Shown here one piece after another: positions 33,509-42,346 of a stretch of 64,000 nucleotides of DNA. The translations under genes and the position numbers were made by a program. The DNA lies in contig PAQM01000028.1 in the NCBI GenBank assembly GCA_002709305.1, forward strand, positions 1-64,000, written 5' to 3'. The notes beneath the pieces were generated by a model that was not told the DNA's origin, ran no database searches, and worked only from the letters and a program-made list of their open reading frames with translations. The first letter of the stretch is position 1; each line of letters begins with the position of its first letter. This stretch comes from Crocinitomicaceae bacterium (GTDB lineage Bacteria; Bacteroidota; Bacteroidia; Flavobacteriales_D; Crocinitomicaceae).

Positions 33509-35224
33509 ATGAGCATAATAGAACATTCAGAACAAGAAATTCAAAGAAGAGAAAAGTTAACAAAACTTCGCGCGTTAGGCATTAATCCTTATCCTGCGAT
33601 ACTATTTCCTGTCTCAGATTATTCAACTGATTTAAAAAAGAATTTTGAGGAAGGGAAAAATGTTTGTATTGCTGGTAGAATGATGTCTCAACGAGATATG
33701 GGAAAAGCATCTTTTGCTGAAATTCAAGATTCCAAAGGTAGAATCCAAGTCTATTTAAATCGAGATGAAATTTGTCCAGGTGATGATAAAACAATCTATA
33801 ATACTGTTTTTAAAAAATTACTAGACCTAGGTGATTTTATAGGGATTAAAGGTTCTCTTTTTAAAACAAAAGTTGGTGAAATCTCTATTAAGGTAAATGA
33901 AATGACATTATTGAGTAAATCACTCAAACCATTGCCATTACCTAAAACAGATGCTAATGGTGAAATTCACGATGCATTTACTGACCCTGAAACACGTTAT
34001 CGACAACGTTACACAGATTTAATTGTGAACCCTCATGTAAAAAATGTTTTTATAAAAAGAGGGAAATTAATGCATGCAATGAGATCGTTTTTTATTGATA
34101 AAGGTTACCACGAAATAGAAACACCAATATTACAGGCTATTCCTGGGGGAGCAAGTGCTCGTCCTTTCATCACCCATCATAATACATTAAATGTACCAAT
34201 GTATCTTAGAATTGCATGTGAATTATATCTCAAAAAAACATTAATCGGAGGGTTTGATGGTGTATTTGAATTTGCAAAAACATTTAGAAATGAAGGGATG
34301 GATAGAACACATAACCCTGAATTTTCTATGATGGAAATTTACGTTGCTTATAAAGATTATAATTGGATGATGGATTTTACAGAAAACCTTCTAGAACACT
34401 GTGCAATTTCTGTAAATGGTTCAACTAAGGTCACTTTCGGTGACCACAAAATAGACTTTAAAGCACCATACAAAAAGGTAACTATGAGACAATCAATTAT
34501 TGATTTTACTCAATTTGACATCAAAAATAAATCTGAAGACGATATCCATAATTGGTGTATTAATAACGATATTGAAGTAGACAAAACTATGGGTAAAGGA
34601 AAACTCATAGATGAAATATTTGGAAAGTATTGCGAAAAAAACTATATCGATCCAACATTTATTATTGATTATCCCAAAGAGATGTCCCCTCTTTGTAAAG
34701 AACATAGAGATGATTCCTCTTTAACAGAAAGGTTCGAACTAATTGTTTGTGGTAAAGAATTGGCAAATGCTTATACAGAATTAAATGATCCCATTGATCA
34801 AAAAAAACGTTTTGAAGATCAATTAAAATTAGCAGAGAGAGGAGACGAAGAAGCAGGTGAATTTATAGATTACGATTTTTTACGGTCTCTTGAATATGGT
34901 ATGCCTCCAACCTCAGGAATGGGTATCGGAATTGACCGATTAACAATGTTCTTGACTAATAATCAATCTATTCAAGAGGTTATTTTATTTCCACAAATGA
35001 AGCCAGAAGTTTTTATAAAAAAAGGGCCTAATTTATCTGAAAATGAAAAAATAATTTTTGATCTTCTTTCTAAAGAAAAATCAATAGAATTAAATTCTTT
35101 AAAAGAAGCATGTGGTTTATCTAACAAAAAATGGGACTTAGGGTTAAAAGCTCTCAGGAATTATGGATTAACTAGAGTAATAAAAGAAGAAGATTCAATT
35201 ATAATAGAAATAATCAACCAATGA
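33509..35224 (+). CDS. lysS: lysyl-tRNA synthetase, class II
   Basis: 571 aa. N-terminal OB-fold anticodon-binding domain (~50-150, RMMSQRDMGKASFAEIQDSKG). Class II catalytic core with motif 1 around RGKLMHAMRSFF...IETPILQAIPGGASARPF (~183-220), motif 2 FAKTFRNEGMDRTHNPEFSMMEIY (~249-272) and motif 3 GMGIGIDRLTMFLT (~470-483). It charges tRNA-Lys. The end extends about 60 residues past the typical ~505-aa E. coli-type enzyme (NEKIIFDLLSKEKSIEL...LRNYGLTRV), a winged-helix-like appendix found in other Bacteroidota LysRS (recalled). It is convergent with the SRPBCC gene, 3 nt between stops. Confidence 0.97.
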   Translation: MSIIEHSEQEIQRREKLTKLRALGINPYPAILFPVSDYSTDLKKNFEEGKNVCIAGRMMSQRDMGKASFAEIQDSKGRIQVYLNRDEICPGDDKTIYNTVFKKLLDLGDFIGIKGSLFKTKVGEISIKVNEMTLLSKSLKPLPLPKTDANGEIHDAFTDPETRYRQRYTDLIVNPHVKNVFIKRGKLMHAMRSFFIDKGYHEIETPILQAIPGGASARPFITHHNTLNVPMYLRIACELYLKKTLIGGFDGVFEFAKTFRNEGMDRTHNPEFSMMEIYVAYKDYNWMMDFTENLLEHCAISVNGSTKVTFGDHKIDFKAPYKKVTMRQSIIDFTQFDIKNKSEDDIHNWCINNDIEVDKTMGKGKLIDEIFGKYCEKNYIDPTFIIDYPKEMSPLCKEHRDDSSLTERFELIVCGKELANAYTELNDPIDQKKRFEDQLKLAERGDEEAGEFIDYDFLRSLEYGMPPTSGMGIGIDRLTMFLTNNQSIQEVILFPQMKPEVFIKKGPNLSENEKIIFDLLSKEKSIELNSLKEACGLSNKKWDLGLKALRNYGLTRVIKEEDSIIIEIINQ

Positions 35225-35227
35225 TAA

Positions 35228-35683
35228 TTAATCATTAAATATTTCAGCCATTTTATTTCTTCGATAGTCAAATATATATTTCAACTTTCTTTTTACTATT
35301 ATTCTATTAGCAATATATCCCAGTATTCCTAAAGGTATTTTATAAGTGACAATATCTGTCATTAAAGTCCCTCTATTCTTTGACTCTAAAAAATGTTGAT
35401 GATGCCAAAGTTTAAATGGACCTATTCGCTGTTCATCGACAAAATATTGAACTGGAATTAAATGAGTTATTTCAGTAACCCAAGTAGTCTTAATACCAAA
35501 AAGAGGAGATACCTTATAGCTAATAATCATTCCTTCATACATTCTATTCACACTATCTGAAGTAATTTCAAACCCCATATCAGGTGTTATTTTATTTAAA
35601 TTATTTGGGTTAGATATAAATCCCCATAAATCTTCAATTGGATGCTCAAAAAATTGTTCCCTCTTAAACTGATAAAAATTCAT
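35228..35683 (-). CDS. SRPBCC family protein (polyketide cyclase-like)
   Basis: 151 aa from the ATG at 35681-35683. The open frame extends 34 codons further, but that stretch is basic low-complexity sequence and no part of the fold. The START/SRPBCC fold is visible: FKREQFFEHPIEDLWGFISNPNNLNKITPD (~5-34), MYEGMIISYKVSPLFGIKTTWVTEITHL (~47-74), FVDEQRIGPFKLWHHQHFLES (~79-99) and a DIVTYKIPLGILG strand and helix. Such proteins bind hydrophobic ligands in a deep cavity. The function is unknown. It follows rpoN on the same strand after 114 nt and converges on lysS. Confidence 0.75.
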   Translation of the reverse strand: MNFYQFKREQFFEHPIEDLWGFISNPNNLNKITPDMGFEITSDSVNRMYEGMIISYKVSPLFGIKTTWVTEITHLIPVQYFVDEQRIGPFKLWHHQHFLESKNRGTLMTDIVTYKIPLGILGYIANRIIVKRKLKYIFDYRRNKMAEIFND

Positions 35684-35797
35684 TTGTCTGTCTTTTAGTT
35701 TAATCATGCTGAACGTCCGTCTCTGAAATTGCCCCATCCGATTCCACCTTCTGGTTCTTTTGTTTTTAATCTTTTTTTTACCCAACCAGGGACCTTA

Positions 35798-37237
35798 TTA
35801 TAATTCTTTACGTAAACGAGCAACAGGAATTTTTAATTGCTCACGATACTTAGCAACAGTTCTACGCGCAATATTATACCCTTTTTCCTTTAATAGTTTT
35901 GCTAACCTCTCATCAGTCAAAGGCTTACGTTTTTCCTCATTATCTATAGCTTCAGAAAGAATTTTCTTCACTTCACGTGTTGAAACCTCCTCTCCAGAAT
36001 TAGTCGAGAGTGATTCTGAAAAGAAATATTTTAATGATAAAATTCCTGAACTAGTCTGTACATATTTACTATTTGCAACACGAGATACTGTAGATATATC
36101 CATATCGATAATTGTTGCTATATCTTTTAAAATCATTGGTCGCAATTGAGTTTCATCACCAGACAAAAAATAATCTTTCTGGTAATTCATTATAGCATTC
36201 ATAGTAACAAATAAAGTATTTTGACGTTGTTTAATAGCATCAATAAACCATTTCGCACTATCTAACTTCTGTTTTACAAAGGTAAGTGCTTCCTTCTCAG
36301 ATTTAGATGATTTAGCACCTTCTGAATAAGTTCTAAGCATATTCTGATATTGTTTACTAACCTTAAGATCAGGAGCATTCCTCCCATTTATAGTCAATTG
36401 TAATTGACCTTCATTAACAACAATTTCAAAATCAGGAATAATTTGCTGATAAACCCCTCTAGATTCTTTCGTAGATCCTCCAGGTTTTGGGTTAAGTTTA
36501 ACTATTTCTTCAATAGCTTCCTTCAAATCTTGATCAGAAATTTCTAATTTATCTAATATTTTTTGATAGTGCTTTTTTGTAAACTCTGTAAAATACTGTT
36601 CTAAAATTTTCTTAGCAGTAAAACGTGTAATATTGCCATCTTGTTTTCGATTAATTTGTAATAAAAGGCACTCTTGTAAATCTCTTGCTCCTATTCCTGC
36701 AGGATCTAAATCTTGAATAATCTTTAAAACTTCTAAAACTTCTTGTTCAGTAACTATAATATTTAATGAAAAAGCCAAGTCATCAACAAGCGCCTCTATT
36801 GATCGATTTAAATAGCCTGATTCATCTAAATTACCTACAATTATGTCAGCAATTATGTATTCTTGATCGGTAAAATTAAGCAACTGAATCTGATTAATTA
36901 AGCGTTCTTGAAAAGAATTATCTACTGAAAGAGGTATAGCCTTATCATCATTATCCTTACTTGAATTATTTATACGTGTCTTATAATCCGAATCATCACT
37001 TAAATAATCATCTACATTAAACTCTTTTTCATCTATGTCTTCACCTATCTCTTCATTTTCTCCATAATTATCTTCAGATATTTCTAGACCTTCCTCTAGC
37101 GCAGGATTTTCTTCTATCTCTTGCTTAATTCTTTGTTCTAACTCTAGGGTTGGCACCTGCAATAATTTCATTAACTGTATCTGTTGAGGAGAAAGTCGTT
37201 GTTCTAACTTTGTTGATATAATTTGTTTTAATGCCAT
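35798..37237 (-). CDS. rpoN: RNA polymerase sigma-54 factor
   Basis: 479 aa. Region I at the N-terminus is Gln/Leu-rich (QRLSPQQIQLMKLLQVPTLELEQ, ~11-33), the segment contacting enhancer-binding activators. An acidic region II follows (~45-85). The core-binding domain is ~100-290, and region III ends with the HTH and RpoN box (ARRTVAKYREQLKIP, ~459-473). Sigma-54 needs AAA+ activators to open promoters and directs nitrogen, envelope or stress genes. No activator gene is present in the window. It lies 42 nt downstream of asnS on the same strand. Confidence 0.96.
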   Translation of the reverse strand: MALKQIISTKLEQRLSPQQIQLMKLLQVPTLELEQRIKQEIEENPALEEGLEISEDNYGENEEIGEDIDEKEFNVDDYLSDDSDYKTRINNSSKDNDDKAIPLSVDNSFQERLINQIQLLNFTDQEYIIADIIVGNLDESGYLNRSIEALVDDLAFSLNIIVTEQEVLEVLKIIQDLDPAGIGARDLQECLLLQINRKQDGNITRFTAKKILEQYFTEFTKKHYQKILDKLEISDQDLKEAIEEIVKLNPKPGGSTKESRGVYQQIIPDFEIVVNEGQLQLTINGRNAPDLKVSKQYQNMLRTYSEGAKSSKSEKEALTFVKQKLDSAKWFIDAIKQRQNTLFVTMNAIMNYQKDYFLSGDETQLRPMILKDIATIIDMDISTVSRVANSKYVQTSSGILSLKYFFSESLSTNSGEEVSTREVKKILSEAIDNEEKRKPLTDERLAKLLKEKGYNIARRTVAKYREQLKIPVARLRKEL

Positions 37238-37279
37238 TGAAAAAATATAGAAATAGCTTTTTTATTTAATTATAAGAAA

Positions 37280-38719
37280 CTAAAAATCTGCATTTTGAGG
37301 TGTCCTTGGGAAAGGAATTACATCACGAATATTTGTCATACCTGTAACGAACATTACTATTCTTTCAAATCCAAGACCAAAACCTGCGTGAGGAGCAGTA
37401 CCAAACTTACGTATATCCAAATACCAATGTAATTCTTTTTCTGAAAGATTAAACTCAATAATTTTAGATTTTAAAATATCTATACGTTCTTCACGTTGAG
37501 AACCACCAACAATTTCACCTATTCCTGGAAAAAGTACATCCATTGCAGCAACAGTTTTACCATCATCATTTTGACGCATATAAAAAGCCTTTATCTCGGA
37601 TGGATAATCTGTCAAAATTACCGGACACTTAAATTCTTTTTCTACTAAATAGCGTTCATGTTCACTCTGTAAATCAACTCCCCATTTAATATCATATTTA
37701 AATTTCTTTTTCTTAAAAGGCTTTGATTTTAATAATATATCAATTGCATCAGTATATGTTAATCTTTTAAACTTATTATTCACAACGAATTCTAACCTCT
37801 CTTTAAGGCCTAAATCACTACGTTCATTCTTTGGCTTTAATTTTTGTTCATTTAATTCACGGTCATTTAAAAAATTAAGATCATCAGAATGATTTTCTAG
37901 AATATATTTTATTAAATACTTTAAAAACTCCTCTGTTAAATCCATATTATCAATTAAATCACTAAAAGCTACTTCAGGCTCAATCATCCAGAATTCGGAA
38001 AGATGCCTCGAAGTATTAGAATTTTCTGCTCTAAATGTTGGCCCAAATGTATATACTTGACCAAGTCCCATAGCACCAAGTTCAGCTTCAAGTTGACCGG
38101 AAACAGTTAAATTAACAGGTTTTCCAAAAAAATCTTTTTTGTAATCAATCACTCCATCATCAGTAATTGGAAGATTTAATAAATCTAAATTTGTCACCTT
38201 AAACATCTCACCAGCACCTTCTGCATCAGAACCAGTAATAATTGGTGTATGGATATAATAAAACCCTCTATCATTAAAAAATTTATGGATAGCAAAAGCT
38301 AGTGCATGACGAATTCTAAAAACAGCTCCAAATGTATTTGTTCTAAAACGTAAATGTGATTGTTCACGAAGAAATTCTAAACTATGCTTTTTAGGCTGCA
38401 TAACAGTTTTCTGAACTTCCTCAGGGTTAGCATCACCTATGATTTCAATACTATTTACTTTAATCTCAATTGATTGTCCAGCACCCTGAGAATCTACAAT
38501 TTCTCCAGAGACTGAAACTGATGACGCAATAGAAATTCTCTTCAATAATGAATCATCAAAGTGTTCAAAATCAATAACAGCTTGAATATTTTTAATCGTA
38601 GAACCATCATTGATTTGTATAAAACGATTACTTCTAAAAGCACGCACCCAACCTTTTACAATAATGTTATCGCCTACTTTTGAGCTTTCAAGAATATCAA
38701 TTACTTTTTTTCTTTTCAT
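37280..38719 (-). CDS. asnS: asparaginyl-tRNA synthetase
   Basis: 479 aa. N-terminal OB-fold (~15-110, [19 protein letters not shown]), then the class IIb core: motif 1 near [28 protein letters not shown] (~136-163), motif 2 [25 protein letters not shown] (~225-249), and motif 3 [15 protein letters not shown] (~448-462). The GQLEAE stretch (~208) and the lack of an aspartyl-type insertion support AsnRS rather than AspRS. It charges tRNA-Asn directly. It is followed by rpoN after 42 nt and preceded by pth 90 nt upstream. Confidence 0.96.
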   Translation of the reverse strand: MKRKKVIDILESSKVGDNIIVKGWVRAFRSNRFIQINDGSTIKNIQAVIDFEHFDDSLLKRISIASSVSVSGEIVDSQGAGQSIEIKVNSIEIIGDANPEEVQKTVMQPKKHSLEFLREQSHLRFRTNTFGAVFRIRHALAFAIHKFFNDRGFYYIHTPIITGSDAEGAGEMFKVTNLDLLNLPITDDGVIDYKKDFFGKPVNLTVSGQLEAELGAMGLGQVYTFGPTFRAENSNTSRHLSEFWMIEPEVAFSDLIDNMDLTEEFLKYLIKYILENHSDDLNFLNDRELNEQKLKPKNERSDLGLKERLEFVVNNKFKRLTYTDAIDILLKSKPFKKKKFKYDIKWGVDLQSEHERYLVEKEFKCPVILTDYPSEIKAFYMRQNDDGKTVAAMDVLFPGIGEIVGGSQREERIDILKSKIIEFNLSEKELHWYLDIRKFGTAPHAGFGLGFERIVMFVTGMTNIRDVIPFPRTPQNADF

Positions 38720-38809
38720 TTGAATTATTATTCAATAACTCAAAAATAACAAGAAACTAGATTGTATTTAAATTTAAAGAAGAAAAAAGGATAGCTAACT
38801 TAATTAATT

Positions 38810-39373
38810 TTATTTATTGTTGAAGTTTGTCATAGTAAGTTGTAGACCAATAGATACAAATCCTTTTATAAATTCTGCAGAAAAATCAATTCGTTCATAA
38901 AGAGTTATTTTTTCTTTTTCCAACCATTCTCCTAATACATGTTCAGACTGTCTACCAGGATAAAAATCATTACCTACACCAAATCTCAACCTAGAATATT
39001 TTGAAGAGTTTAAAACTAATTGAATATCTTTTAAACCATTATGGCCTCCATCAGAACCTTTACCTTTCATACGAATTTTACCAAAGGGCAAAGAAATATC
39101 ATCTGTAATAATAAGTATCTTATTTATCGGTATTTTTTCTTTTTGCATCCAATAATTAACAGATTTTCCTGATAAATTCATAAATGTTGTAGGCTTAATA
39201 ACAATAACTATTTTACCTTTATATTTAATGTTAGCAACGTCAGCAAATTTATTACTTTCAAACTCACCTTGACATTGTCTTACAAGCTCATCAACAATTT
39301 TAAATCCAACGTTATGTCGAGTTTCTTCATACTTGCTGCCAGGATTACCTAGACCAACAATTAGATATTTCAT
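38810..39373 (-). CDS. pth: peptidyl-tRNA hydrolase
   Basis: 187 aa. Pth motifs: YLIVGLGNPGSKYEETRHNVGF (~3-24, containing the catalytic His20), TFMNLSGKSV (~62-71), ITDDISLPFGKIRMKG (~88-103) and GSDGGHNGLKDI (~105-116). It releases tRNA from peptidyl-tRNA that has dropped off the ribosome. The usual Bacteroidota neighbour, rplY (L25), is not here. It begins just beyond a strong terminator that closes the upstream TolQ/ExbD operon, so it should have its own promoter. Confidence 0.97.
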   Translation of the reverse strand: MKYLIVGLGNPGSKYEETRHNVGFKIVDELVRQCQGEFESNKFADVANIKYKGKIVIVIKPTTFMNLSGKSVNYWMQKEKIPINKILIITDDISLPFGKIRMKGKGSDGGHNGLKDIQLVLNSSKYSRLRFGVGNDFYPGRQSEHVLGEWLEKEKITLYERIDFSAEFIKGFVSIGLQLTMTNFNNK

Positions 39374-39403
39374 TTTTTAATTTATTATTAAATATACACT
39401 AAG

Positions 39404-39435
39404 AAAAAAAAACCCGGATTGAAAAACAAACCGGG
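39404..39435 (-). terminator. intrinsic terminator closing the TolQ/ExbD operon
   Basis: On the minus strand CCCGG then, after a T/T mismatch, TTG pairs with CAA and CCGGG around a five-T loop, followed directly by a run of nine T. It begins 21 nt downstream of the second ExbD stop and ends 31 nt before the pth start. It is the clearest terminator in the window. Confidence 0.85.
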
Positions 39436-39455
39436 CCATAATGTCTTATTTATAG

Positions 39456-39977
39456 TTAAATATTTCCATTATCTCTGACAGCATAGGCAATGGTTAAAGC
39501 ATCAATGTCTTGTAGTTCTTTTCTTATATCAAAGATGATTCCTGAGGGAGCTCCTTTATCAGCTTTTACACATGTAATAACAGATTCTATTGGCTCACTC
39601 ATACGTGCAGGCTTAGATTCAAATTTATCTAATTTCCAACGTTTAATCGCATTTACATTATACAAGTCATCTGGATTTGATTGAGCAACATTATCCATAA
39701 ATAATAAATACTCCATACCCTTCTCCTTGTACTTTTCAGCTCTTGCAGAATTTAATGGTTTTCCTAAATAAATAAAATCTATTTCAGACCTTTGTTTATA
39801 TGGTGTCATATCAGTTGTTCTAAATCCTTCAGGCTGAACTACTTTCACAGAAGGGTCAGTTTCCTTACTTGTTGTAGCAACCATAAAAAAGAACAAAAGC
39901 ATAAAAACAATATCAGGTAGTGAAGATGTATTTACACCAGGAGCACCTTTCTTATTTTCTTTCTTAAATTTTGACAT
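39456..39977 (-). CDS. ExbD/TolR family protein (second of pair)
   Basis: 173 aa with a single membrane helix near the N-terminus preceded by basic residues: SSLPDIVFMLLFFFMVATTSK (~18-38), including the Asp (Asp22) that takes part in proton flow in ExbD/TolR. The rest (~40-173) is a periplasmic domain. The family forms the stator core with ExbB/TolQ that converts proton-motive force into mechanical work on the outer membrane. It lies 5 nt after the other ExbD gene and ends before the terminator at 39404-39435. It lacks any TonB partner here, so the load it drives is unknown. Confidence 0.9.
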   Translation of the reverse strand: MSKFKKENKKGAPGVNTSSLPDIVFMLLFFFMVATTSKETDPSVKVVQPEGFRTTDMTPYKQRSEIDFIYLGKPLNSARAEKYKEKGMEYLLFMDNVAQSNPDDLYNVNAIKRWKLDKFESKPARMSEPIESVITCVKADKGAPSGIIFDIRKELQDIDALTIAYAVRDNGNI

Positions 39978-39982
39978 AATTG

Positions 39983-40747
39983 TTACTTTGTAGGTGTTAC
40001 TTCTATAAATCTATCAGGATACAAAATTTTCAAAAGATCTAACTTTTCCTTATCCATTTTTGGGTCTTTCTTTTTATCTAAAGAGTAACGACTTTTAATT
40101 TTAGAATAACTTTCGCCAAAAATTTCTTTAGCTGCATCATCTCTTAAAAAATATATTGCCTCTTCTAACTCAGATTGAATTTTAGAAAACAAACCATACT
40201 CTGTACCTTTTTGAACTTCAATACGAATATGTGCTTGAGGAGAAATTTCTGGTAATTGTTTTTTGCCATAAAGTTGAAGTGAACGTTTTTTCTTCTCCCA
40301 TTCTTTAAGTATATTATACTTAAAATCAATTATATCATCAGTAACTCCAGGTGTTGCTTCCGTAGCCTCGGCATCAGCTAATGATGCATCTATGTTTCCT
40401 TGTATCTCTGGAAGGCTAATTCGAGAGTATAATGGGAAATTACTAGAAAGATCATTAGTTAATTCATTATGAGTATAAAACTCTACAACACGTTCAGATA
40501 TATCATCAGGATTTGACATTTTTTCATCCCGGACCATTAATTCATTGTTAAAATTAGCACGTATAGCAAGGATATCTCTTTTTTCGACATCAATTGGCGG
40601 AGTGTTAACTTCCACTCTTTTTGGGATATTTCTAACATAGGCTTGATCTTTATCCATAGTTGTAGTAACTAAGAAAAATATCAATAGTAAGAAGGCGATA
40701 TCGGCCATCGAGCCAGCATTTATTTCAGGTATATCTCGTCTTGCCAT
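39983..40747 (-). CDS. ExbD/TolR family protein (first of pair)
   Basis: 254 aa, long for the family. One membrane helix: NAGSMADIAFLLLIFFLVTTTMDKD (~10-34), with the proton-relay Asp at ~16. A periplasmic portion of ~220 residues follows, containing an ExbD-like stretch (~35-85), an inserted Ala/Glu/Thr-rich segment near ~120-140 (DASLADAEATEATPGV), and a second domain ending in Lys-rich residues. It pairs with the 173-aa ExbD; a stator with two distinct ExbD-type chains is common in Bacteroidota. It lies 6 nt downstream of the 4-TM gene. Confidence 0.88.
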   Translation of the reverse strand: MARRDIPEINAGSMADIAFLLLIFFLVTTTMDKDQAYVRNIPKRVEVNTPPIDVEKRDILAIRANFNNELMVRDEKMSNPDDISERVVEFYTHNELTNDLSSNFPLYSRISLPEIQGNIDASLADAEATEATPGVTDDIIDFKYNILKEWEKKKRSLQLYGKKQLPEISPQAHIRIEVQKGTEYGLFSKIQSELEEAIYFLRDDAAKEIFGESYSKIKSRYSLDKKKDPKMDKEKLDLLKILYPDRFIEVTPTK

Positions 40748-40753
40748 GTTCTT

Positions 40754-41227
40754 TTATTTTCTATAACGCCCTAATAAAGGACCAAAAACCGCAACCATCA
40801 ATGCTGCAAATACACCAAAAACAACAGTATAAATACCTGCTGATGAAGATCTTATTGTGCCTTGAGCAACTTGAACATCTTCTAGTAATGCCAAAGATTC
40901 ATTTGTATCACTTGTTCCTATCATTAGGAAAAATAAATAAAGTACAAGAGCTACTAATAAACCAATAATTGATAGAATTGTCTTCTTTGGGTTAGAAATT
41001 AACTGAAGAACAAAAAACAGCAAAATTAAACCAATACTAGCAAATATAATAAAACCGGTAAAAGATGTAATTAAGCTCATACTAACACCCTCTCTGAAAA
41101 TTTCTTGAGTCTCTAAAGTATTCTCCATATTAGGACCTCCAATAATGAATAGGCATAATATAACACCTATTCCTACCAATCCTATTTTAAGAATACTCAT
41201 ATATAAATTAAACTTTTTAATATCCAT
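40754..41227 (-). CDS. four-helix membrane protein of the TolQ/ExbD operon
   Basis: 157 aa with four membrane helices (about residues 8-28, 48-76, 84-104 and 131-150). A loop between helices 3 and 4 has TSDTNESLALLEDVQVAQGT. The C-terminus is basic (GRYRK). No named family is recognised. It is encoded between the TolQ/ExbB-like gene (40 nt upstream) and the first ExbD (6 nt downstream), all on one strand, so it is very likely a structural part of the same membrane complex or an assembly factor. Confidence 0.75.
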   Translation of the reverse strand: MDIKKFNLYMSILKIGLVGIGVILCLFIIGGPNMENTLETQEIFREGVSMSLITSFTGFIIFASIGLILLFFVLQLISNPKKTILSIIGLLVALVLYLFFLMIGTSDTNESLALLEDVQVAQGTIRSSSAGIYTVVFGVFAALMVAVFGPLLGRYRK

Positions 41228-41267
41228 TTATTTAAGTTTAAAGATTAATAATCTTGTTTATGACAGA

Positions 41268-42107
41268 TTATGTTTTGACAATTTTATTTTTCAACATCAT
41301 GTCAACTAGAGAAATTGATGAGTCTTCCATCTCATTAACTAATCCATCAACTTTCGATACAATGTAATTGTAAAATATTTGAAGGATAATAGCCGCAATC
41401 AAACCAAATACAGTTGTTAGTAGGGATACCTTAATACCTCCAGCAACAGTAGTTGGTGAAACCTGACCATCGGATACAATTTTATCAAAAGCGAAAATCA
41501 TTCCAATCACTGTTCCTAAGAAACCAAGCATAGGAGCTAAAGCGATGAATAAAGATAGCCAAGAAAGACCTTTCTCTAAAAGTCCCATCTGAACACCACC
41601 ATATGATACTACAGATTTCTCAACCATTTCAATACCCTCGTCAGATCGGTCTAAACCTTGATAAAAAATAGAAGCAATTGGTCCCCTAGTATTACGACAA
41701 ATATCTTTTGCAGCTTCAACTCCTCCATTTTTAAGAGCTGTTTCAACATCGTCTAAAAATTTTCTTGTATTTATTGTGGATAAATTTAGGTAGACTATTC
41801 GTTCAATAGAAAGGGCAAGACCTATAATTAAACAAATTAATACGGGAGTCATCCAAAATGGATCTCCTTCAATATATTTTTGTTTTAATGTTTGAACAAA
41901 ATCTAATTCAACGACTTCATCTATTGATTCTAGAACCTCACCATCCTCTTCATTAGCCTGATTTGAGATTGAATTGGAAGATTCTACCATTTTTTCAGTT
42001 ACGGAATCTGTAGCAATACTTTCCGTTGTATCTTGAGATACTGCATAATTAAAAACCCCAATGGCCATTAGTAACGCAATTGATATAGAACTAATTGTTT
42101 TTTTCAT
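41268..42107 (-). CDS. MotA/TolQ/ExbB proton channel family protein with exported N-terminus
   Basis: 279 aa. The N-terminus is unusual for the family: a signal-like hydrophobic segment (~1-24, ending VSQ) and an acidic stretch (~25-72) before the first classical membrane helix (~80-102). The core is typical ExbB/TolQ: KDICRNTRGPIASIFYQGLD (~135-154), GLSWLSLFIALAPMLGFLGTVIGMIFAFDKI (~181-211), and a last membrane helix (TTVAGGIKVSLLTTVFGLIAAIILQIF, ~219-245). It forms the pentamer around the ExbD dimer in force-generating complexes. First gene of a four-gene operon ending at 39404. Confidence 0.9.
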   Translation of the reverse strand: MKKTISSISIALLMAIGVFNYAVSQDTTESIATDSVTEKMVESSNSISNQANEEDGEVLESIDEVVELDFVQTLKQKYIEGDPFWMTPVLICLIIGLALSIERIVYLNLSTINTRKFLDDVETALKNGGVEAAKDICRNTRGPIASIFYQGLDRSDEGIEMVEKSVVSYGGVQMGLLEKGLSWLSLFIALAPMLGFLGTVIGMIFAFDKIVSDGQVSPTTVAGGIKVSLLTTVFGLIAAIILQIFYNYIVSKVDGLVNEMEDSSISLVDMMLKNKIVKT

Positions 42108-42346
42108 ATTCTAAAAGATTAATTTATCGTATTAAGTGTGTTTAAATTTTAAGGCCTAAAAATAATAAAATTTATAATCACATTAAATAATGAACTAGAT
42201 TAAAATAAAGAGAGTTATTAAACATAATTAATATTTCATTGAAATAAAAGGGTTTAAATGTTAACTTCATAAAATAACCATATATATTATTCTCTTTTTT
42301 TTTTTCTAGTAAAAGGTATTATTTTTATTCTAAAATAAATTGTAGA

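Noticed and set aside
35684-35785. A 34-codon N-terminal extension of the SRPBCC protein.
   Set aside because: The extension is basic low-complexity sequence before the conserved start of the fold; the internal ATG at 35681-35683 fits the family better.
35704-35830. A short minus-strand frame between rpoN and the SRPBCC gene containing KEPEGGIGWGNFRDG.
   Set aside because: It looks somewhat protein-like, but it has no ATG and could start only at a TTG inside rpoN. It is about 40 codons long with no recognised family, so I do not call it a gene.
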